Source: Promerops cafer
Taxonomy: Eukaryota; Chordata; Aves; Passeriformes; Nectariniidae
Direction of reading: 5' to 3'
NCBI GenBank assembly: GCA_013398275.1
Contig: VZSE01000585.1
Coordinates: 97,376 to 161,375 of the forward strand
Length of the DNA stretch: 64,000 nucleotides
Part shown: positions 1-12,600 of the stretch, piece after piece
How the letters are laid out: the number at the start of each line of letters is the position of its first letter
Position numbering within the stretch: the stretch's first letter is position 1
The notes under the pieces: generated by a model
Seen by the model: the letters and a program-made list of their open reading frames with translations, nothing else
Databases searched by the model: none
Told to the model about the DNA's origin: nothing
Program-made: the position numbers and the translations under genes

Positions 1-463
1 GAGATCTTCCTTCAAATCCTGAATCAGAGAACTTGCTTTTCATCCTCAGAATAAAACTGCTGATTTCCTTAAGCAGAGTACAGGCTGGAACTGTACTGTA
101 ACAGCCAGAGTAAATTATAGTGGTTACATTTAAAACCTAGGTTTTCTTGATGAGGTGGGCACTGGTTAAATTCATCATAGAAGGGTTTTTGTGTTTATGA
201 GTGCTAAATGATGTCATATTAATAGTCTGCCACCTCCACTATAAACTTATATGTCCAAGTATATAATGGATAGATGATTAAAAAATAAGATTCAGTATAT
301 ATCTTCATAGATAAACCATCTTTGATTTCAGATCTTATACATAGGTATAAGTAAAAAACCTAATGTGAATATTTTGAGGCTTATATTCAAACAGTAATTT
401 GCAAAGGGTTAATTGTTTTTGCATCTGCTTTTGCAAGTCACAACAGACTCACGTGCTTTACAG

Positions 464-687
464 GTTTCCATTGCATTGCATCGAGATGGGACTGATGGTC
501 AAGCAACAGTGTTTTGGAGTTTGAGACCCTTTGGTCCTAATCACAAGGCAGTAACAGAGGATGATATGAGTCCTTTTAATGGCTCTGTTGTTTTCTTATC
601 TGGACAAAGTGATACTACAATCAACATTACTATTAAAGCTGATGATATACCTGAAATGAATGAAACCGTGCTACTAACTTTGGACAG
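464..687 (+). CDS. ADGRV1: ADGRV1 window exon 1 (residues 1-75), Calx-beta
   Basis: Enters in phase 0 after a TTTACAG acceptor and leaves in phase 2 at GACAG|GTATTG. It encodes the middle of a Calx-beta domain: a DGTDGQATVFW strand, a SGQSDTTINITI strand and the calcium-loop motif DDIPEMNE. The domain starts in an exon upstream of the window. Joining to exon 2 gives LTLDR-VSVENQ, as in vertebrate ADGRV1 from memory. Confidence 0.93.
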
Positions 688-3600
688 GTATTGTACCCTA
701 ATCTTTATTCATATGTACCACTTGCTGTACTCAATCTATGTGTAAAAAATCAGCACAGTATTAATTATGAGGAGTTGCCTCCATTGTGTTGACGAATGCC
801 TGGAGGAATATTGGGCCCTTGATTCAGACTGTGTGTGAAAACTTCTCTGTGATCTTTGTGATCTTCTTTGTGAACTTGTGATCAATGTAAGAGACCATAT
901 TGTGCTTATCTAATGACTTAGTTTTGTTTGTACGTTGATTATAATCACGTATACTACTAAAGAAGTTCATTTAGCTTTGATCTTTAGCTACAATTCTTGA
1001 GGATAACACTTTTATTTTCAGAAAAATAATGTTTAGTGAGATAATGGGGAAAGCTATAATGAATGGTAATGAAAGCAATACATAACTGTGTTTTTCTCAG
1101 AAGAGGTTTATAGTTAGGGTGTTGTTGCAGAATTAGATACTTCCATCACAACTGCTGGCTTCCAAAATAGGCCAGTGTGACTGCTACCACGTGCCTCAGC
1201 TACAAAGGGAGCAGTGGTGTTTCTGAAGCAGTGTTGTTGTTTCCCTTCCGTGTCACATCAGGATTGTCGGATAATTAAGGCTGTAAGATATTATTATCTG
1301 CTTGTGAACACTACTCAGAATACTTGAATTATTTCATATCCAGGAGCCTTTTGTTTTATTAGCAGGAGAATTTTGGCTATTTCTTCAGTCCTGCTTCCAA
1401 AAATTCAGATGTGTCTGTAGTTTAGAAATACTATCACTTCTGCTAATATCTCCTAATAATCTAAGGTATATTTTTCCCATTTGTTTTTCTGGAAGCATGC
1501 TAAGAGAGGTCTGTCATCTGCAGTGTCTGCATTGAATATCTACTACTTATCCAGTCCTTATGCAGAAGTATCCTTGTTGTATATAGGAAGGGCAGACTAG
1601 CTCATGGGAACTTTTAACACCAGATACTCATGTAGATTACATACCAGCAGACCAGAAAGCAACTCCTCAAGCTGCTGCTAATCCTGTTTTTTGAGCACTG
1701 TTCTATCACACAGGAGATATCCTGTTCCAGTGCAGGATTGGTCTGCTTCTGTAGAAGCTGGCTGGTGGATGCATCTAGTGCACAATGAATGATTTCATTT
1801 TATCTTGGATACTCACTGAAAAGATGGTCCTGTTCAAGACAAAAAAAATGGGGACTATTGCAAGCAGTCCTCTGTTTTTCTTCCTGTGGATGAAACAAGT
1901 TTGCCTGAAGTTTATTAGAGTCTGTGGCACAAACAAAGAAACTAAGATTAGAAATCACGATTGAAGTTGTAAAGAAATTGTGTAAAGTGGCAAAAATGCT
2001 GAAGTGGAAGGCTAGGAGACAAATAAGTACAGGGAGGAAGTGGGCAGCATAAAAGATTAACTTATTAGTATTGGACAGCTCTGCAGCTTTCTACCACTTA
2101 CTCTGACTAGTAATCCCACGCCTTGAAAATTATGTCTAAAAGGGGATTGAATTGGCAGCTGAACAAATGCAACCACTGTTCTGCTTTTGCTATGTATGGT
2201 GGGAGTAGCAGGTTCTATTGATCATGAAGTGGCTGGTAAAAATTTTGCCAGCAGTAAGCAGCTTTCCCACACTTGGCAAGGTCAAAGAGTGAAGTAAGGA
2301 ATAGGTAGTCTGGCCAGGAAAAAGAAGTAAATAAGTAGCAGATAAAGTATGAACTTTTCTCTACTCTTGGATAGTGTCCCTCAAGGCTACGAGTGAAATT
2401 TGACAGCTTTACCTTGAGTAGAAGCCAAGAATGAAATATCTGCTAAGATCATCCTTTCAATACTGGAGATGACTCTTCAAAGCAGGGGTGAATCATACTG
2501 GCAGGGTGAGCTTTTGGCATTGCCTCCTACATAGTTTGTGTTTTCTAGATGAACAGAGGATTTTGGTTTCCAAGACTGGCAGCCAGCACCTCACAGCAGT
2601 AGTGAATTACCATGAAAACAAAGATGCACTCTGCTGTGGATATGCTTGCACTGTTCAATAAATTGTAGCATAAGTCAGTAGAAAAATAGAGCATGTACGG
2701 ACCTCAATGAAACTATAGACATATAAATATATCCATAAGCATTCTATTTATTGCAATTAGTAATAGCATGGTCAAAATAATACGATAATTAATTCTAACA
2801 AGGATGTATTATTTACAACTCAGTGATGTTGTTAAGGTAGTTTATGTTTTAAATGAGCTTTGATTGTACCCATAATTACAAAAGAAACCTTCCAAGCCAT
2901 TAAAAATAGTGTGTTCCTTCCTTGCTCTGTGGGCACCATCTGTAGGCCCTGGATATTAAAAATAATTATGAATGCTGTCTGCAAAATGGAGGCCAAGGCA
3001 TATCATGAAGAATATGCTTACCCACAAGACTGATGAGCTGTAAAGAAGCAAGATAATCCTGTACCTGCTGAAGCTTCTTCATATTTTCTTTCTTTAGGAC
3101 CAGCTTCAGTTTAGATGCCTGCCCATATCTTAATAGGCCTGAATTGAAACTAAACATAAATAAAGCCAGAGGTCCATAATGGAATCTAATTGTTGTTTTT
3201 AACTTTTTCACAAGAAATTCTGCTACTGGTAATTGTCATGCCCCCAGTGCTGATACACAGCTATACATTTGGCAATGGCACATGGATTGTGTTTGTTCTC
3301 TTAAATAATGGAGCTGAGAGTGAAAACCTCTGGACTTTAGGTTCTGGGAACAACAATACACAAATGAATTTATTTTTATTTTGGGAAAATTAAAATCCAG
3401 GAACAGCTGAGTGTTTAAATAGTTTACTCAGAATCTTTTGGTGAGGACTCCCATAAACTAAGACGCCAGAACAGATCCATGTACATATGTAGGTATCTAA
3501 TGTATTTATATGACATATGTTCAATGAAGCAAAACTGATGCAATGTAGTGTGGAAAATTTTATAGTCCTAGTGATTTCTGTGATGTGATACAGGCTGAGG

Positions 3601-6600
3601 TACTTAACACCTTCTTTACCTCAGTCTTCAGCCTCAGTAATATCAATTATTCTCAGATCCCCTGAGCTGGTAGACAAGGTTAAAGAGCAGAAATGACCCC
3701 CTGAAATCCAGGAGGAAGTAGTTAGTGATTGGCAGAGCTATTTAGGTGATCACAAGTCCATGGGACTGGCTAGGAGCCGTCGTAGGCTAATGAGGGAGCT
3801 GTTGTAAGAGCTCTCTAAGCTGCTCTCCATCATTTATCACCTGTCATGGCTAACTGAGGAGGTCAGAGACAATTGGAGGTTGGCCTGTGTGATGCTCGTT
3901 CACAAGAAGGGATGGAAGGAGCATCTGGAGAACTACAGGCTAGTCAGCCTGACCTTGGTGCCTGCAAGGTTATGGAAGAGATCATCTTGAGTGGGGTGAT
4001 AGACACCTGCAGGATGGCTGGGGCATCAGACCCAGCCAGCATGGGCTTAGGAGGGGCAGGTCCTGCCTGATCAATCTGATCTCCTTTTATGATCAGGTGA
4101 CATGCCTGAGGGATTGAAGGAAGGCTGTGGATGTTGTCTATCTGGACTTCAGCAAAGTCACTGTGTCCCACAGCATTTACCTTGAAAAGCTGGCAGCCCA
4201 TGGCTTGGACAGGTGCTCTCCTCTGTGGGCTAGGAACTCGCTGTATGGCCAGGCCCAGAGGGTGGTGGTGAATGGTGCTGCATCCAGCTGGCAGCCAGAC
4301 ACTGGTGGCGTCCCCCAGGGATCAGTGCTGGGGCCAGAACTGTTTAATATCTTTACTGATGATCTGGATCAGGGGATTTACCCTTAGTAACTTTGTGAAT
4401 GACACTGAGTTATATGGGATTGTTGATCTGGGTTGGAGGGCTCTGCAGAGGGACCTGGACAGCCTGGGTTCATTGGCCAACACCAATGGCTTGAGATTCA
4501 ACAAGACCAAGTCTCAGATTCTCCACGTGGGTCACAACAACCCCGTGCAGAGCTACAAGCTGCGGAAGAGTGGCTGGAAAGCTGCCCAGTGGAAGAGGAC
4601 ACTTTTTGAGATACCTGATAGAAGAGAAAGTTTTTTAGAGAAGCATGTTTTTAAGAGTAACAATAATACAAATTCATGGTTGCTGAATTGTGGGGCCCAA
4701 AACTGAACACAGCACTTGAGTCAAACCTATGTTTTGCATTTACACTTTTAAAAAAAATTCTTTTCCAAATTTAATCAAGACATTTTTGTCTTTAAGAGAC
4801 TGCTTAATGATAAAAAAATTTGCAAATCATGGAAGGCCCATTTAAAGCACTGCATACTGTCTATATGCCTTAATTCAGGGCACAAGAAAAGCTGTTTAAT
4901 GGAGTTTGCAGTGTTTTTCTAATGGGTATTTCCTGTGCTTCATGCCTATTTCAAAACGATATTTATCTTTCTTAAGTAATTTTTCCATGAAGAAATATAT
5001 GTGATGCTATAACAATTAAGCCTTTCATTGTAAAATGTTGGCTTTTACTTCAAGGCTTTGGCCAGATCTTGTTTTGATAGGGAAAAAGTTATTTGAAACT
5101 GCTAGTAGAATGTTTATATGAGTGTTACTGGTCACCTACTGCTAGCTTTCATTACTTTCCAAAGTAGTAACAACATATATCTTCTGCTGTGAATAACATA
5201 AGTCGAAATGGCCTCCAAAATCAAATAAATTGTGGATTAAACCTGGAGAGAAGATGTTCTCTCTTGAGATGAGAAACACTGTGGAAATTAAAATGTGGCC
5301 AATCCTCCTTGAATACTATTCTTTAAAGCTAGGTCACTAATTAATACTGAAAAAAATGAAGTAGCCAACACAAATTGAGGAAGTAAATTGAGTAACATTC
5401 CACAGGCAGTTTGAATGCACCTTTTCTGAGATACCTGAAAGAAGAGAAAGATTTTAGAGAAGTGTGTTTTTCAGAGTAACACTAATATAAATTCATGGTT
5501 GCAATTAAATTTCTCATGGGTTTTTCAAAACATTCACTTTCTTCCGAATTTCAGTGCTTGGTTCAAAGTTATCAAATTCAAACACGTCTCTTAATTATTA
5601 TTTTATTTTTGGTAGTATTTATTTCATAATTGTCATGTTATTTTAAACTCAGTCAAAAATCTTTCTGTTATTTTATAGTACTAGGCATTTAAAAAAAGGT
5701 GAGGAAACATTTTGATGCTTCTCTTAGTTGTCCTAATTGATCTGTAGTTCTTGCTAAGTAATAATTATGGTATTTTTAAAGAAAGAACTTCTGTGATGAC
5801 TACCCTTTTCAGATGAGACTTGTCATATGGGGGTCATATAGGAAGTGGGGGCAGCCTTCAGTCCAGGGCATAAGGCAAGGTCATGGTGATGGGGCAGGTT
5901 AAGCCAGGAACACATGTCAAATTTGGATGATGGTCACTGGCATCAGGCACAGCTCAGTGATTGCCAGGCAGGTCTACAACAAGAAGAAAAATCCAAGTTT
6001 GAGCCAGGAAGTCACTTGATGGATCCTGGTCCAGGGTTGATATGGAAATTTGTATATGAGTACCTGAGAAGGCAGACACGAGGGATCCTGTTGTGTTCAT
6101 TGCTCATGTAATGGCAGATCTGAGTTGGAAGCCTGTGCCTTGTGGCTTCTGTTCTGTTTTGCAAAGGCTGTTTTATCATGGAATCATAGAATAAGCAAAA
6201 TTGGAAGGAACCCATGAGGATCATCGAATCCAACTCCTGGGCCTGCATAGGATGCCCCAAGAATCACACTGTGGGCCTGAGGATGTTGTCCAAAAACTTA
6301 CTGAACTCTGTCAGACTTGGTGTTGTGACCACTACTCTGGAGAGCCTGTTCTGTGCCCAGCCACCATCTGCTGTTTTTGAATATTAACCAACATTTAATA
6401 TATTAGAGCACTGGTAGCAATCTGGCCAGTCATGCAGGTAAAACATGGTCAGATCTATCAATCAGTCAGTCAAGTGACCCTAGTTTTGAAAACTTGACTG
6501 GAGAAAAATCCAAGATAATGATGTTTTTAGTGGTGGATGGGCTGAATCTGACTAGTTGCTTTCTAACTTCCAAGTTCTTGAGATTCTGGTCTAATTTACA

Positions 6601-9600
6601 CTATGACTGTTAAAAGGTAGTAAGTACTGCAAGTCTTCTAAATCCTTGCAAAGTATGCCTGGAGATGCTTAAAGTACCTCCTCATGGTACCTTGGGCGTG
6701 TTTAATTTCTGTTACCCCTTGTGTTTCATTAGATCTGCCATCGTGCACTACAACATGATACTAGATTCTAGCACTACTCCTCAGTTAAAAGGCCCTTTTT
6801 TGTCTGAGGTGTGTTTGGATTCACGCCATCTGACTTCATGAAGATGAAAGAGATGCTATATCTGGCATACCCTTTCACTTTTTGATGATTGTGTCTTAAC
6901 CACTTAAGCTGTACATATGTACCAAAAACTCACTTGATATAGTGGTTCCTTTGTATTCTCTGCTGTGAAATATATTACCAACAGGTTAGTGATACAATTA
7001 AATTTTAGCATTAAGAGCAATATAATGAAAATTTAGCATAAATTTTAGCTCTGAAATTTTCACCTTGACTTTTTAAATGGTATTAATGCTTGATGATTTT
7101 GGAAAACTTGCGTGCATTTCTGACGGAAAGGAGAATGTCTGTATATATATATAGTATTTAAAATGTGGCCACATTTGAAATAACTAAGAAATTTCTGTTA
7201 AATGAGATCTCCTATTTGAAAGAATAGAGCTGCAAGTGTATTTGCTTTATTAGTTCAAACTTTTGAGTGAACTCTTATGTCTATTGAATTTTGAAGCTGA
7301 ATTCTTTTTGAATTTAAAATTTCACTTTATAAATGCTTTGTTTATCTGTTTATACAATTTCAATGGTACATACAGGTTTTATATTCAATATATATTTATT
7401 TTAGATTAAGAAAGTGATCTATACATACTTTCATGAAATGACATGCTTGTTCTTGCAGAATAATGTCCTTTCACCTGACTTGATGTGATAGTTTTGTCAT
7501 ATGTGCTTACTTTCTTATTTCTGTTTTTTCCTTTGGTTTTCTTGAGGGGCATAGTGGTTTTCTTCTTTTCTTTTTTTGTAGGTATTTTACTCTGGTAATC
7601 TGATTAACTGAAAAATTGTCAAAAATAAAGTTTGATGTGATTTTTTGCTAAAATGGGCTTTGATATGTATGTGTTATAACTCCCAATGTACTTATCTGTT
7701 TTTATCATTACTATGTCAGGCTGAGGACATAACACATAATGGAGGCATGTTGATTGTATTTTTTTTTTGCGTGAAATTATAAATATGGGCTGCTGGTGCA
7801 GTTGTGAGCAGACACAGTGGTCGGCAGTGTTAGAACTCCTGGAGGAGGACTGGGTAGGGTATACCATGAATGGGCCTTGACATCCTGAATTGGTCATGGG
7901 GTCATTTCTCACCAGTGGGGATTGCCCACTTGCTAGCATTTGTCAACAGGAAAATACCAGGGAAGGAGGTTCCCATAAATGGAACATGACGTGTTTGGAA
8001 AGGGAAAAGCAAGCTTTGTGGTGCTCTTGTTGTTATTATTGTCTAAGACTGGTACTACTGAAATTCAAGGAAGAAGCGTTTTCATTCATTCCCCCACCCC
8101 TTTTCTTTCCCTCTTTTCTTCTTTCCTTCTTTTCTTCTTTCTTTGTTAACAGGGTAGAGACAGAAAGGTTTGTCGTGTACTTTGGGTAAGTGCAGTGGAC
8201 TGTGGTTTGTCTTCAGTGAACCAATGCTTTGTTTTAGGAGTGATTAGTTTGAACAGAATCTGTCAATAATTTCTTTTCCTCCCAGGAATCATGTCTTCTG
8301 CATCTCTTCAGGCAATGCTTGCTTGCCCTTTGGTTTATAATTTGATGGCATGGGTTTCTACCTTTATTTAGGACTTGTGAATGATGAAAGTTATTAATGC
8401 ATGACTCAGTGTTTGATACCTGTGCTTGATTGCAATAATAGATCCATTGTCTTAAACTGCCAGAAATACAATTTGTCTCACCTAATTGCCTGAGCTGACT
8501 AGAACTGCAGAGAAGTTTTCTGTGGTCAAAGATGAGCAGTTATCTTTTTTTTTGAAAGACATGTTTAGTTTATGTTAACACAAGTTATTATGTCTGCTGG
8601 CATATTTTTTTTAATATACAATAAACATGATATATTACCATTTAAAATAGATATTTCCTGTTCATTGAAATTTTCTTCCAGAAAACATGGAAGATGAATC
8701 TGAATTCATAAACCGACATTTAATAAGCTATATCAAAAACATCAGTCTGAAGGTGCATGCTTTATGCATCTTTCAGTAGTAGTTTTTCTTGCATTTTTAA
8801 TGGAATGAACTTAAAATAATGCAATTGAAAATTTACGTCTGAGGAAATGAATGCAAGAAATACAAGCTCTCTTTGTTTAAGTGATTTTGGATTGCTCCTA
8901 ATGTTTTGATCCAAATAAAAAGTAATGCTAGATGTGATTTTAAACTTTTAGTATATGATTCTATTTCTTTTTCTTTGTGTTCTGTGCATGTGTGACTAAA
9001 AAGCCCCAGAACTATAAGCTCTAAAAAATAATCAGAAAACAAAGGTATCTCAGGAACAAGAGTTGGGTTTTTTGCAAATGAATGAAACACTCTGATGTGT
9101 CTTTCCTAATTTATTATATTCTTTGTAGGTAATTGTTTTCAAAATTTATTCATAAAATTAATTAGGATTCTGATGTCCTTCACATAGATATGCATTGACT
9201 TACTAAAAGAACCATCACTCAAAAGACCCTTTTCTCCTTTCCCAGGGTCAGTGTGGAAAATCAAATACTGAAATATGGGTTTACTACTCGTGAGATCACT
9301 ATTTTGGAAAATGATGATCCTGGAGGAGTGTTTGAATTTTCTCCCTCTTCCAGAGGTCCCTACAGTATCAAGGTAGCCATCTGAATAACTTTTCTTAATC
9401 ATCATGGAAAAGTAAATCTTAGCAGAGTGCAATAAAATGCTGGATTTTCTTTTTTTACAGGAAGGGGATTCTGTCGAACTGCAGATTGTCCGCAGCAGAG
9501 GGAGCCTTGTCAGGCAGTTCCTGCGATACACAGTAGAACCAAGGGACAACAATGAGTTTTATGGAAGCACAGGAATTCTGGAATTTAAGCCTGGGGAAAG

Positions 9601-12600
9601 AGAGATCATAATTACTCTTTTGACAAGGATGGATGGGATTCCAGAGGTAGAAATGAAAATTTTCCTTTCTTCAAATTGTGTTCACAGCATAACAGTTTGT
9701 CACTTATTAAAATATAGCAAAATACATGGGAGCAGAACAAGTATGCAATGCTTTTCTATGGAATGTGTTCCTAGCCTCCAAACCAGGGATGCCTGGATAA
9801 CTGGAACGTATCTTTGGCTTTAATGGGCCTCAGTGGATTTTTATTTTTTGTAAATTGATACTTAACTTCTCATCCATCTGAGCTTTTGGCATCCATGACA
9901 TTCTGTACTGTAGAATGCCACTGTTTAATTGAGTGCTGTACAAACACTTTCTTTTTGTTCCTTTTTTGCTAAATACCTGCTAATTGAACTCAGTGCTCCC
10001 CAGTCTACACTAATATTTACCGTACAGATGCAAAGATGCAATCCTTATTTTAGTGTTCCATGATGCATCTCCTGTGAGAGTTTTTTCAAGAAATATATGA
10101 AGTACAAAGTTGCATTATATTAATAACGCAAGCTGACAAATTCTTTTAAAATCAGCTTAATGTCAATGGTTTTAAAATCTTTACTTCCACTGTTACAGAT
10201 GACAAAGACGTACAAAACCATTGCGCATGTAGAAAATGTGTATAATTTTCTTTTGTTGAAATTGTCCTCTCATTATGCTGAATAAATCTTTTTATTCTGA
10301 CTGAGTTTCCCTCTTCCAGCTGGATGAAGCATATGCTGTTGTGCTCAGTGGCTACAGTGAAATGTCAGGCAAGCTGGGGAATGCCACAAGGGTCAATATA
10401 ACTATTTTGAAGAATGATGATCCACATGGTGTCATTCAGTTTCTACCTGATGAACTATCAGTAACAATAAAGGAAAGTAAAGGAGAAATCATCTACGCTG
10501 GTAATTATTTTTATTGGAGTTCCTGCTTTTTTTTTTTACTGTCTGCTCCTGCAAGGCTTCTTTTCCCTGCTTCACCTTCATAGGACAATGCCTGACTCAG
10601 GAGTTTCTGGGGGCGTGTAGTAGGATGAGCAGTGGAGATTAATGCGGAGGAGGATGGGCCTTGAAAGCCATTAGGGATCAATCCAGTTAAAATATACCTA
10701 GAGAATATACCAGACAGGAGGGACAGAGAATTGATTTATGTGCAAACTACTACTGGTGGTAGTAGTTCTGCCTGGTGAGTGTGAGGCATTGGGTGCTGTG
10801 TGAGAGAAGAATGAGCTAAATTTTCATATGAGTGACATCAATTTATTTATCTCTATTGTATCAATACAGTTGATACAAGTCTTAACTGCTGTAATGGTCT
10901 ATTATGGTGTGGCTTTTTGTGTAGGGCACTCACATACTAGTTTTGCAAGAAGTGGATTTACTTACTGTTTCCTTTCCTTTTTCTTTGTTTCAGCTTTGCT
11001 GACCTTTTTCATTTTGAGTTGTGTTTTTCTGGAAATGCACACTGACTGTACACATTTGCATTTTGTAGCCTCTTACAGACTTGTAAGAAACCAAGGAAAC
11101 TATGGAAATGTTAGTGTGTCCTGGATTGTTGACCCAGCATGTACCAATGACATTTATCCAGAACAAGGGACTATTTTCTTTGATAATCTGGAGTTTTCAA
11201 AAAATATCACAATTTACTCTCTACCAGATGAGGTAATCATTTTTACAGTGTTTTTGGGTAAATATGTGGAACCAAGAGGAAGTGCTAAAACATTGCAATT
11301 TAAGAAAAAGCTCTGTTTTTTAAGAAACTGATATTTTTTTCAGAAAAATCAAAATACTTGGATAAAAGTGAGTTTACTGAAGCAAATCATTTGAGACACT
11401 GTGCATATCATTAAACAAAAAGGTTAGAATCTGTTGGTTGTCAAGTGTGGTTAAATTATAATAATAAGTAAACCACTTGTTTTGATACCAAGGATCCTAA
11501 TTTTATATTTTTAATGCTGAAGTAAGATAAGAAAGAATAAGAATAATTAGTAATAAAGGAATAAATAAATAACTAAATACATAAATATAGCTGTAAAAAA
11601 AAGTTACATCGGCATCAAGAAACTGCAAGATAACTTTTGGATCATCTGTACAATAGTAAAGATGAGAGGATTTATTTACAAAGATTTTTGACTGATGATT
11701 ATTTTTGTGTAACTGTCATTTTTCATCCCTCTTAACACACTTATGAATCAATAAACAAACAACAACATGCAGAAACCCTGTTTTGTTAACCTCCTCAGCT
11801 GTTCATTTTAATTTTTTCATTGTTTTATATGCAAGAAACTAATTTCTTAATACTTCGTCATTCAGGTACCTGAAGAGATGGAGGTATTCATAATCAGATT
11901 ATTCAATGCCACTGGTGGAGCCAGACTGGGCAATATAACCAGTGCATTTTTACAAATTACAAGGAATGATGATCCCATTTATTTTGCAGGTTAGATATTA
12001 CTGGTTTTAAATTTTGAATTCATATTCTACCCCAAATAGATTTTATTGACAGAGCAGATTATTGAAGAATCTTAATCCTAGTGGAGCTAGTGTTATAAGA
12101 TGTACTTCTTTTGTTTTTGTTGTATTGAATTTGCTTTTTTTAACTTAAGAATTTTCTTTCATTTGATGTCATTATTCTTGTTTATGGCTCTGGGATTGGT
12201 TAGATGGCTGAGGACAACAATATTCTCTTCTACGTGAAAATATTTCCCTTCCTTAACTACATGTGCCTTCTCTTTCTCTGAGGTGAAGGATCCTTTTATG
12301 GGGGATTAGGTGAATAAGCCACATGCAAGGATCTCAGTCTTGAACTTGAATTTATTACTTGTGTGTTTTCAGAACCTCTGACAGTGAGCATTACAGAAGG
12401 GAGTGTTGCAAACTTCACAGTCCTAAGGAATGGATCTGCTGATGCTGCTGTTTCTGTTCAGTATGTTACTGTTAATGGAGATGCAACAGCTGAAGAGGGA
12501 GACTTTGTTCCCAGTGAAAAGGACAGTTTAATTCTGTTTGATGTTGGAGAAAGAGAGCAGACCTTATCTGTGTACATTAATGATGATGATACCCCTGAAA

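Larger units (their letters stand above)
688..9245 (+). other. Intron 1 (8558 nt): CR1 remnants and a duplicated segment
   Basis: The longest complete intron. It contains a damaged CR1 with reverse-transcriptase remains (3570-4600), an opposite-strand CR1 tail (6175-6369), two copies of an 80-bp segment (4603-4683 and 5423-5502) and a pure pyrimidine tract (8097-8144). The rest is AT-rich and I see no exon in it. Confidence 0.85.

Noticed and set aside
4690..4716. Short antisense CR1-like scrap (GGGGCCCAAAACTGAACACAG)
   Set aside because: It resembles CR1 read from the other strand, but it is under 30 bp and detached from any longer copy, so I do not list it.
7619..7939. Minus-strand open frame of 106 codons, and similar ones scattered through introns
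   Set aside because: No domain, no codon pattern and no splice context; lengths are as expected by chance in AT-rich DNA.
10828..11068. Hydrophobic stretch in the frame upstream of exon 5 resembling a membrane segment
   Set aside because: It lies in the intron before a clear TTTTGTAG acceptor and is a by-product of the T-rich tract.
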